NCBI GenBank assembly: GCA_904502105.1
Contig: CAJGDF010000136.1
Span: 1-5,137 of the forward strand
Length of the DNA stretch: 5,137 nt
Source of the DNA: an uncultured Clostridia bacterium
GTDB lineage: Bacteria > Bacillota > Clostridia > Oscillospirales > UBA644
Reading direction: 5' to 3'
The notes under the pieces were generated by a model. That model was not told the origin of the DNA. It worked only from the letters and a program-made list of their open reading frames with translations, and did no database searches. The position numbers and the translations under genes were made by a program. The stretch's first letter is position 1. Every line of letters begins with the position of its first letter. This document shows, in pieces, positions 1-5,066 of the stretch.

Positions 1-365
1 ACTCCCGTAGCACCGGGAGCAATAGGTGTCTGAACCTGTGTACCGACATTTTTGCTTTTTATAAATCTGAAATAAATAAACAATGCAATAATGAGGATAA
101 CAACCGCAGAAGCACCGCCGCCGTCACCGAGAAGGAACATGGCAGTACCGAGATCGAGATCAAAATCGGAATCGTAACCGTAGTCGGAATCCCAACCGCC
201 GCCCCAATCACTGTCCGAATCCCAACTGCTGCCGGAATCCCAGCTTCCGCCAAAATCGGAATCACCTGAAAAACCGCCGAGGTCCGCAGAAAAAGGAAGA
301 GACATTAAAGAAACGACAATTGAAAGAATAACCGTAACAACGAATATTTTAAGATATTTTTTCAT
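1..365 (-). CDS. N-terminal part of exported/membrane protein, probable Tim44-like domain family (partial)
   Basis: The reading frame opens at ATG 365-363 and runs off the left edge after 121 full codons without a stop. The protein begins MKKYLKIF and continues with a hydrophobic stretch (about residues 7-25) that fits a signal peptide or signal anchor. A cleavage site after Ala27 is possible but poor, with Phe at -3. Residues 28-72 are low complexity, rich in Gly, Ser, Asp and Trp, with three Trp-Asp-Ser units. A second hydrophobic segment (about 85-99) is followed by a basic stretch (RFIKSK), so the C-terminal part is probably cytoplasmic if the first segment is cleaved. This order recalls Firmicutes proteins annotated as Tim44-like, but the domain itself would lie outside the window, so the family name is inference. 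The start is supported by AAGGAGGT just upstream. It is the third gene of the tmcAL operon, 18 nt after the dehydrogenase stop. Confidence 0.75.
   Translation of the reverse strand, partial: MKKYLKIFVVTVILSIVVSLMSLPFSADLGGFSGDSDFGGSWDSGSSWDSDSDWGGGWDSDYGYDSDFDLDLGTAMFLLGDGGGASAVVILIIALFIYFRFIKSKNVGTQVQTPIAPGATG
159..245 (-). repeat. Low-complexity Trp-Asp-Ser repeat region within the coding sequence
   Basis: This stretch encodes residues 41-69 of the partial membrane protein. It contains three copies of the codon triplet TGG GAT TC(C/G), read on the minus strand at 242-234, 224-216 and 194-186, separated by Gly/Ser/Asp codons. The repeat is visible at both DNA and protein level and could allow slippage or length variation between strains. 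It is an internal protein feature, not a mobile repeat. Confidence 0.6.
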
Positions 366-368
366 AAG

Positions 369-376
369 ACCTCCTT
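369..376 (-). promoter_or_regulatory. Strong Shine-Dalgarno site for the Tim44-like gene
   Basis: Read on the minus strand the sequence is AAGGAGGT, a full match to the anti-Shine-Dalgarno, with four bases between GGAGG and the ATG at 365. It lies in the 18-nt gap after the dehydrogenase stop codon. It fixes the start of the downstream gene and suggests that this gene can be translated at a higher rate than the two upstream genes of the operon. Confidence 0.8.
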
Positions 377-383
377 GGATATT

Positions 384-1340
384 TTATTTGCAGTATCCCG
401 TTTGTCTGTCGATGACATTGATAAAGGGTCTGCCGTTAACGTAATTTTCGTAATTTTTAATGCATATGTCTATAATGTTATCATATGTTTTTCGGAGATG
501 GAAAAATCCTGAAATGTGAGGAGTTATTATCGCATTTTCAAGAGACCAGAGCTTATGGTCTGAGGGAAGCGGTTCTTTTTCAAATACGTCGAGAGCCGCC
601 CCGTAAAGCTTACCGCTTTCGAGAGCACTGCAAAGTGCATCTGTATCAACAGCAGAGCCTCTGCCGATATTGATAAGTGTTGAGCCGTCTTTCATTTTTG
701 AAATACGGTCGGCAGAGAACATACCTCTTGTTTCCGCAGTATCGGGCATACAGAGAGCAACGATATCTGCTTTGGGAAGAACGCAGTCGAGAGAGTCCTG
801 AAGATAAAGCTCATCAACATAATCGGGCTTTTCGCTGATACGGCGTTTAACACCGATAACATACGCTCCGAGAGCCTTCATTTTCTTTGCAAAGCAGTTT
901 CCGATATCGCCGAGACCGACGACAAGAACGGTCTGTCCCTCGATCTGCTTTACGCTGCCCATGTCCTTCCAGAGAGATTTATTCTGATTATCTCTGTACA
1001 GATGAAGCTTCTTGTAAAGCTCAAAGACGCAGCCTACCATATGCTCGGATATTGCAAGGCCGAAAGCACCGGTAACATTTGTTATGATAATATTATCGGA
1101 CATTACACCGTCTTTGATATAGGCATCGACCCCTGCCATCTGAGACTGAAACCATTCCAGTTTTAAAGCATGCTTCATAAGCGGTGCAGGTACGTTGCCT
1201 ATAATTGCATCAGCATCTTTAACATCCGCCTCCGTAACAGCATCGGGGGTTTTATAAATATATTCGTTTTCGGGACAAATTGCTTCGAGACGATTTCTGC
1301 CCTCTTCTTCAAAAGGGACTACTGTGAGAATTTTTTTCAT
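384..1340 (-). CDS. D-2-hydroxyacid dehydrogenase, NAD(P)-binding
   Basis: This 318-residue protein belongs to the D-isomer-specific 2-hydroxyacid dehydrogenase family, cytoplasmic enzymes that interconvert 2-keto acids and D-2-hydroxy acids. The Rossmann motif GLGDIG is at 142-147. The catalytic triad is visible as Arg227 (in NIGRGS), Glu256 (in DVFEKEP) and His275 (in TPHISG). The length is normal and the gene is intact. The position that usually holds Asp at the end of the second Rossmann strand is Lys165, followed by Arg166 and Arg167, which suggests NADP(H) rather than NAD(H). The substrate cannot be told from the sequence; glyoxylate/hydroxypyruvate or another small keto acid are options. 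The start codon overlaps the tmcAL stop in an ATGA, with AAGGAAA just upstream, so translation is probably coupled to tmcAL. Confidence 0.92.
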   Translation of the reverse strand: MKKILTVVPFEEEGRNRLEAICPENEYIYKTPDAVTEADVKDADAIIGNVPAPLMKHALKLEWFQSQMAGVDAYIKDGVMSDNIIITNVTGAFGLAISEHMVGCVFELYKKLHLYRDNQNKSLWKDMGSVKQIEGQTVLVVGLGDIGNCFAKKMKALGAYVIGVKRRISEKPDYVDELYLQDSLDCVLPKADIVALCMPDTAETRGMFSADRISKMKDGSTLINIGRGSAVDTDALCSALESGKLYGAALDVFEKEPLPSDHKLWSLENAIITPHISGFFHLRKTYDNIIDICIKNYENYVNGRPFINVIDRQTGYCK

Positions 1341-2455
1341 TGAAATTTCCTTGTATATTCGCCGAATCCTGTGCCTATTTCGGGAGTTGAGAGCGAAAAC
1401 AGATCTGTGGCTCTGCGTTCCTCATCGGCAAATTCGGGATAGATATCTTTTATTTTGGACATATTCGTAACGACCGTAACGTCGCCCGGTATCGATTTTA
1501 TAAGCTGTCTGCCCTTTTCTGAAAAGGCAAGGATATGAACAAAAGGAACGGGAGAAGGCTGTTCGTTTTTTATTCGGAGATATGACGAAAGGATCGCGCG
1601 TTTTACTGTAGCCATGGTATAACGCTTTGTTTTTATGAGCGAATAAAGTTCATCGAGAGATCTTGCCTGAACGGAGGAAAGGATCCTGCCGTCAAAACCC
1701 TCTTTTTCGTTAACACCGTAGATATTCTTAAAAGAATCGCGGTCTGCATTTCGGACGAAGCCCAGAAGAGTTCTTTCAATATTTTTCAGATTTCCGGGAG
1801 CCCTGCCCTCCGATATTTCCTTTTTCAGAAGTTCGGCAGAATATTCGGGAAGCCCCGAAAGATCGCCCCTGAAGATTTTTTCGCGCAGTGAAGTTGCAGA
1901 CTCAAGGTAGCCGTCTGTTCGCTTAACGGCAAAAGGCTTCATACCGCAGCCGAGCTTATTTATTGCACGGACATATTCGATTGCGAGGATATCGTTTGGT
2001 TCACAGTGTTCCGCACCGATAAGCCGCGCGCGTGCATCGGCAAACGTTAAACCGCCGCGCATAGCTTCTTTATATTCTTCGGGAGAGATCGCATCTATCC
2101 TGCTTGCTGTTTTAACGATATTCTCAATATCGGCGCTTTCACTGCCGAAGCTCAATGTATCAACAAAGCCCAACGATGCAAGAACAGAGACCGCGCCGTA
2201 TGCAAATTTTTCGGCAGAGCCCGTAGCAAAGCGTACGGGAAGCCCAATAACGAGATCAACGCCGCCGAGAACAGCCATTTTTGCTCTTACGTATTTATCG
2301 CAGATCGCAGGTTCGCAGCGTTGAACGAAATTTCCGCTCATAACGGCAACGACAGCATCGCAATGTTTTTTTGTTTCACTCAGATGATGGGCATGTCCGA
2401 AATGAAACGGATTGTACTCCGCAACGATGCCCGTAACAGATATATTATTAATCAT
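1337..2455 (-). CDS. tmcAL: tRNA(Met) cytidine acetate ligase TmcAL (YlbM family)
   Basis: The 372-residue product matches the TmcAL/YlbM family, which activates acetate with ATP to acetyl-adenylate and transfers it to the wobble cytidine (C34) of elongator tRNA-Met, giving ac4C. Visible landmarks are GIVAEYNPFHFGH (9-21), with the HxGH nucleotidyltransferase motif His18-His21, then SGNFVQR (40-46), GVDLVIGLP (65-73), SFGSES (102-107), NDILAIEY (154-161), SATSLRE (186-192) and KRYT (277-280). It is somewhat shorter than Bacillus TmcAL (about 415 residues), partly because the loop before SATSLRE seems reduced. The frame stays open upstream to an ATG at 2524, but those extra 23 residues are hydrophobic, lie outside the family and overlap the predicted promoter, so the ATG at 2455 is preferred. 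It has no clear Shine-Dalgarno site. First gene of the operon; divergent from ackA. Confidence 0.93.
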   Translation of the reverse strand: MINNISVTGIVAEYNPFHFGHAHHLSETKKHCDAVVAVMSGNFVQRCEPAICDKYVRAKMAVLGGVDLVIGLPVRFATGSAEKFAYGAVSVLASLGFVDTLSFGSESADIENIVKTASRIDAISPEEYKEAMRGGLTFADARARLIGAEHCEPNDILAIEYVRAINKLGCGMKPFAVKRTDGYLESATSLREKIFRGDLSGLPEYSAELLKKEISEGRAPGNLKNIERTLLGFVRNADRDSFKNIYGVNEKEGFDGRILSSVQARSLDELYSLIKTKRYTMATVKRAILSSYLRIKNEQPSPVPFVHILAFSEKGRQLIKSIPGDVTVVTNMSKIKDIYPEFADEERRATDLFSLSTPEIGTGFGEYTRKFQ

Positions 2456-2458
2456 GAC

Positions 2459-2487
2459 TTGACAAAAAATGAAAAGTGATATATAAT
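2459..2487 (+). promoter_or_regulatory. Consensus sigma-70/SigA promoter for ackA
   Basis: TTGACA (2459-2464) and TATAAT (2482-2487) are both perfect consensus hexamers with the optimal 17-bp spacer. Transcription should start near 2494, giving an ackA leader of about 68 nt. There is no TGn extension, and none is needed. The -35 box begins only 3 bp from the tmcAL start codon, so this promoter lies inside the tmcAL leader. Confidence 0.88.
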
Positions 2488-2509
2488 TATGATATAGAAA
2501 ACCTTCTAC

Positions 2510-2536
2510 ACTATATATTAACATATTTTAAGTCAA
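2510..2536 (-). promoter_or_regulatory. Candidate divergent promoter for the tmcAL operon
   Basis: On the minus strand TTGACT (2536-2531) is followed after 15 bp by TATAGT (2515-2510). With the usual 17-bp spacing the -10 would instead be the poorer TAGTGT. A start near 2503 would leave a leader of about 48 nt before the ATG at 2455 and would exclude the longer start at 2524. The region is AT-rich, so this call is less secure than the ackA promoter. Confidence 0.45.
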
Positions 2537-2548
2537 AAATCAATATGT
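2521..2548. promoter_or_regulatory. Inverted repeat in the ackA leader, possible operator or hairpin
   Basis: ACATATT (2521-2527) and AATATGT (2542-2548) form a perfect 7-bp inverted repeat with a 14-bp spacer. The right arm abuts the ackA Shine-Dalgarno site, and the spacer holds the predicted tmcAL -35 box. It could bind a regulator or fold in the mRNA. AT-rich DNA yields such repeats by chance, so function is only a suggestion. Confidence 0.3.
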
Positions 2549-2554
2549 GAGGAA
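2549..2554 (+). promoter_or_regulatory. Shine-Dalgarno site deciding the ackA start
   Basis: GAGGAA lies with nine bases between GAGG and the ATG at 2562. An in-frame GTG at 2547 would start the protein five residues earlier but would overlap this site and lack one of its own. The ATG start gives the exact family N-terminus MKILVINSGSSS. Confidence 0.8.
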
Positions 2555-2561
2555 AAATTTT

Positions 2562-3758
2562 ATGAAAATTCTTGTTATAAACTCGGGCAGTTCTTCGCTC
2601 AAGTTTCAGGTCATCGATATGGCGACCGAAACGATGCTCGCAAAGGGCAACTGTGAAAAGATCGGTGCTAACGACAGCTTTGTTAAATACACAGTACCCG
2701 GCAAAGGCGAAATCAAAAATCCTGTTTTCATGAAGGATCACACAGAAGCAACTCAGGTAGCGCTTGACTGTCTTACCAAAGGTGATCTCGCAATTATTTC
2801 TTCCATCGAAGAAATTGATGCTATCGGCAACCGCGTTGTTCAGGGCGGCGACTATTTCAAAGAAGCATGTATCGTTGATGACGATGTTATTGAACGTATC
2901 GAAGGTTATTATTCGATCGCGCCTCTCCATGCAATTGCAAATGCCGCAGCTATCAAGGCATGCAAAAAGATCGTTCCCCATATTCCGCAGGTAGTTGTTT
3001 TTGACACTGCGTTCCATCAGACAATGCCCGAATATGCGTATATGTACGGTCTTCCCATGGAATACTATGATAAATACAAGATCCGTAAATACGGCTTCCA
3101 CGGAACCTCTCACAAATACGTTTCCCGCCGTGCAGCGGAATATCTCGGCAAGCCCGTAGAAGAGCTCAAGCTCGTTATCTGCCACCTCGGAAACGGCTCA
3201 TCTCTCTCTGCTGTTAAATACGGTAAATGTATCGATACTTCCATGGGTCTTACACCGCTTGAAGGTCCGATGATGGGAACACGCTGCGGTTCTATCGACC
3301 CTGCCGCTGTTGCTGTTATTATGGACAAGGAAGGCCTTACCGGCGCACAGATGAACGATATAATGAACAAAAAATCCGGTATGCTTGCTATCTCCGGTGT
3401 TTCCGCAGACTTCAGAGATGTAAACGATGCCTGGGACAACGACAAAAATCCCAGAGCAAAGCTTGCTCTCGATATGTTCGGTTATCAGTGCAAAAAGATC
3501 CTCGGCGGCTACGTTGCTGCAATGAACGGTGTTGATGCTGTCGTATTCACTGCAGGCGTAGGTGAAAACAGACCCGAGACCCGCGCAAGGATCTGCGAAG
3601 ATATGGATTATTTCGGCATCAAGATCGACCTTGAAAAGAACGATGTTATGGGCAAAGATGTTGAAATCACAGCTGAAGGTTCAAAGGTAAGAGTTCTTGT
3701 TTTGGGAACAAACGAAGAGCTTGAAATCGCGCGTGAAACCGTTGAACTCGTAAAATAA
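2562..3758 (+). CDS. ackA: Acetate kinase
   Basis: The 398-residue cytoplasmic enzyme transfers phosphate between acetyl phosphate and ADP, making ATP and acetate in fermentation; it works with phosphotransacetylase, which is not in the window. Length and motifs are typical: INSGSSSLKFQ (6-16), FDTAFHQTMP (147-156), YGFHGTSH (177-184), HLGNGSS (208-214), MMGTRCGSIDP (237-247) and AGVGENRPETR (331-341). By recalled alignment to the Methanosarcina enzyme the key residues are present: Asn7, Arg91, His123, Asp148, His180 and Arg241, with the C-terminal catalytic Glu within NEELEIARE (Glu385 or Glu386). The loop around Arg91 reads NRVVQGGD, where many acetate kinases have HRVVHGGE. The gene has its own consensus promoter and a terminator 9 bp after the stop, so it is probably monocistronic and strongly expressed. 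Confidence 0.98.
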   Translation: MKILVINSGSSSLKFQVIDMATETMLAKGNCEKIGANDSFVKYTVPGKGEIKNPVFMKDHTEATQVALDCLTKGDLAIISSIEEIDAIGNRVVQGGDYFKEACIVDDDVIERIEGYYSIAPLHAIANAAAIKACKKIVPHIPQVVVFDTAFHQTMPEYAYMYGLPMEYYDKYKIRKYGFHGTSHKYVSRRAAEYLGKPVEELKLVICHLGNGSSLSAVKYGKCIDTSMGLTPLEGPMMGTRCGSIDPAAVAVIMDKEGLTGAQMNDIMNKKSGMLAISGVSADFRDVNDAWDNDKNPRAKLALDMFGYQCKKILGGYVAAMNGVDAVVFTAGVGENRPETRARICEDMDYFGIKIDLEKNDVMGKDVEITAEGSKVRVLVLGTNEELEIARETVELVK

Positions 3759-3767
3759 ATATAAATC

Positions 3768-3802
3768 AAGGGGTTGGAAAATATTTCGACCCCTTTAATT
3801 TT
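3768..3802 (+). terminator. Intrinsic terminator after ackA
   Basis: AAGGGGTTG (3768-3776) pairs with CGACCCCTT (3787-3795), a 9-bp stem with one G-U pair and a 10-nt loop (GAAAATATTT) that may close further by A-U pairs. A T-rich tail (TTTAATTTT, 3794-3802) follows. It starts 9 bp after the ackA stop and separates ackA from pfkA. Confidence 0.82.
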
Positions 3803-3873
3803 ACAAAATCCGTCTTAAAACCTCAAAAAACGCAAGATGATTGGTACTTTTTTTTGTCATTTTTCATTTTCAC

Positions 3874-3902
3874 TTGATTTTTCGAAAACTTTGTAATATA
3901 AT
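3874..3902 (+). promoter_or_regulatory. Near-consensus SigA promoter for pfkA
   Basis: TTGATT (3874-3879, 4 of 6 matches) and TATAAT (3897-3902, perfect) are separated by 17 bp. Transcription should start near 3909, giving a leader of about 73 nt. The position after the ackA terminator supports an independent pfkA transcript. Confidence 0.8.
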
Positions 3903-3906
3903 GTCA

Positions 3907-3939
3907 AAGATGTATTCTTTAAACAAATAAATACATTTT
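3907..3939 (+). promoter_or_regulatory. Inverted repeat at the 5' end of the pfkA leader
   Basis: ATGTATT (3910-3916) and AATACAT (3930-3936) are perfect inverted arms, extendable outward by one G-U and two A-U pairs to a 10-bp stem with a 13-nt loop. It lies at the predicted transcription start, where it could act as an operator or a 5'-end stabilising hairpin. It is entirely AT-rich, so chance cannot be excluded. Confidence 0.35.
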
Positions 3940-3981
3940 ATTATAAATTACTGTATAACAATAAGGACTGAACATCAGACA

Positions 3982-5013
3982 ATGAAAACTATCGGAATTA
4001 TGACCTCCGGCGGAGACAGCCCCGGAATGAATGCCGCTATCAGAGCGGTTGTAAAACAGGCTAAGGCCCACGGACTTCAGGTTATTGGTATAAATAAAGG
4101 CTACAAAGGCCTTCTTGAAATGGATTGCGCAGAACTTTCCGCCGCATCCGTTGAAGACCTCTACAGAAAAGGCGGTACTGTTCTCAAGACCGCAAGATTT
4201 AAAGATTTCAAAGACCCCGAGGTTGTAGCTCAGGGTGCTGAAAACTGCAAAAAGCTCGGAATTGAAGGTATGGTTGTTATCGGCGGCGACGGCTCTTTCA
4301 GAGGTGCCCGCGATCTTACCCATGCAGGTATTCCTTGCGTTGGTATCCCCGGAACGATCGACAATGACATCGTTTGCACCGAAGACACCATCGGTTTCGA
4401 CTCTTCGATGAACATTATTATCGACTGCATCTCCAAGCTCAGAGATACATCCGAAACCCTCGACAGATGTACTGTTATCGAGGTTATGGGTGCAGGCGCA
4501 GGTTGGATGGCTCTCGAAGGCGGTATCGCTGCAGGCGCAGACATCATTCTTGTTCCCGAAGTTGAATTCGATTTCCAGAAAGATGTTATTGACGTTATCA
4601 AAGCAAAGAAAGCAAACGGTCAGAACTATTTCGTAATCGTTATTGCAGAATGCGTATTCTTCCCCGAAAGCAACAGCAAGCATAAGAAGAACGTAAACTT
4701 CAAATATGTTAACGAGCTCGGCATCGAAAACGTTGACAAGTTCACAAAGAAATTCCAGGCAGAGTCCGGCGTTGAATCCAGAGCAACTGTTCTCGGTCAT
4801 ATCCAGAGAGGCGGCGCTCCCACATTCCACGACTGCGTACTTGCAACCAATATGGGTGTACATGCGGTTGAACTTCTTAACAATAACAAATCCGCAAGAG
4901 TTGTCGTTGTTAAAGATGGTAAGATCACCGACTTCGATATCGACGAAGGTCTCTCTATGAAGAAGCCCTTCGACAAGGCTCGCCTTGAAATGGCATCAAA
5001 ACTTAACTTCTAA
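3982..5013 (+). CDS. pfkA: ATP-dependent 6-phosphofructokinase
   Basis: The 343-residue cytoplasmic enzyme phosphorylates fructose 6-phosphate to fructose 1,6-bisphosphate, the committed step of glycolysis. Motifs run in order: TSGGDSPGMNAAIRA (8-22), TARF with Arg72 (70-73), GGDGS (101-105), PGTIDND with catalytic Asp127 (123-129), VMGAGAGW (168-175), VPEVEF (191-196) and RATVLGHIQRGG (267-278). Gly104 and Gly124 indicate ATP rather than pyrophosphate as phosphoryl donor, since the pyrophosphate enzymes carry Asp and Lys there. It is longer than E. coli PfkA (320 residues), chiefly through about 23 extra residues between Glu223 and Arg267. Arg171 of the E. coli enzyme is Ala here, and several effector-site residues are changed. 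A weak Shine-Dalgarno site (AAGGA, 3963-3967) lies 14 nt before the ATG; no better start exists. Transcribed from its own promoter. Confidence 0.96.
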   Translation: MKTIGIMTSGGDSPGMNAAIRAVVKQAKAHGLQVIGINKGYKGLLEMDCAELSAASVEDLYRKGGTVLKTARFKDFKDPEVVAQGAENCKKLGIEGMVVIGGDGSFRGARDLTHAGIPCVGIPGTIDNDIVCTEDTIGFDSSMNIIIDCISKLRDTSETLDRCTVIEVMGAGAGWMALEGGIAAGADIILVPEVEFDFQKDVIDVIKAKKANGQNYFVIVIAECVFFPESNSKHKKNVNFKYVNELGIENVDKFTKKFQAESGVESRATVLGHIQRGGAPTFHDCVLATNMGVHAVELLNNNKSARVVVVKDGKITDFDIDEGLSMKKPFDKARLEMASKLNF

Positions 5014-5018
5014 GATAC

Positions 5019-5051
5019 AAAAGACACGGGGAGAAATTCTCCGTGTCTTTT
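5019..5051 (+). terminator. Long perfect hairpin between pfkA and the RNase H-like gene
   Basis: AAAAGACACGG (5019-5029) pairs without mismatch with CCGTGTCTTTT (5041-5051). The inner bases GGAG and TTCT extend the stem to about 15 bp with two G-U pairs and a 3-nt AAA loop. It ends in only four T residues before AAC, so it is a good hairpin with a short U tract. The flanking A and T runs would also let it act on the minus strand. It starts 5 bp after the pfkA stop. Confidence 0.78.
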
Positions 5052-5066
5052 AACAGAAAGAAATAT

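Noticed and set aside
59..265. 68-codon hydrophobic open frame overlapping the WDS repeat region in another frame
   Set aside because: It is the shadow of a repeated Asp/Ser/Gly codon stretch in the partial membrane protein, and its Ile/Val/Ala/Pro run simply mirrors that repeat.
2456..2524. Longer TmcAL start at ATG 2524 (23 extra residues)
   Set aside because: The extra residues are hydrophobic and outside the family, and the ATG lies upstream of the predicted transcription start.
2547..2561. GTG start five codons upstream of the ackA ATG
   Set aside because: It coincides with the Shine-Dalgarno site of the ATG start and adds residues not expected in acetate kinases.
2456..2561. Catabolite-responsive (cre) element near ackA
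   Set aside because: Acetate kinase is CcpA-controlled in Bacillus, so I looked for the TGWAANCGNTNWCA pattern in the ackA leader and promoter and saw no acceptable match.
2511..3185. 224-codon open frame antisense to the start of ackA
   Set aside because: No domain, no ribosome binding site and full overlap with ackA, whose codon choice explains the open frame.
3824..3856. A-run and T-run (CAAAAAA...CTTTTTTTTG) as a second terminator between ackA and pfkA
   Set aside because: The pairing is nearly all A-U with a bulge and only a 3-bp inner stem; the GC-rich hairpin at 3768-3795 is the credible terminator.
3919..4863. 314-codon open frame antisense to pfkA
   Set aside because: It lies entirely opposite a well-conserved gene, its product is Cys/Asn-rich without recognisable motifs, and it is explained by codon bias of pfkA that avoids antisense stops.
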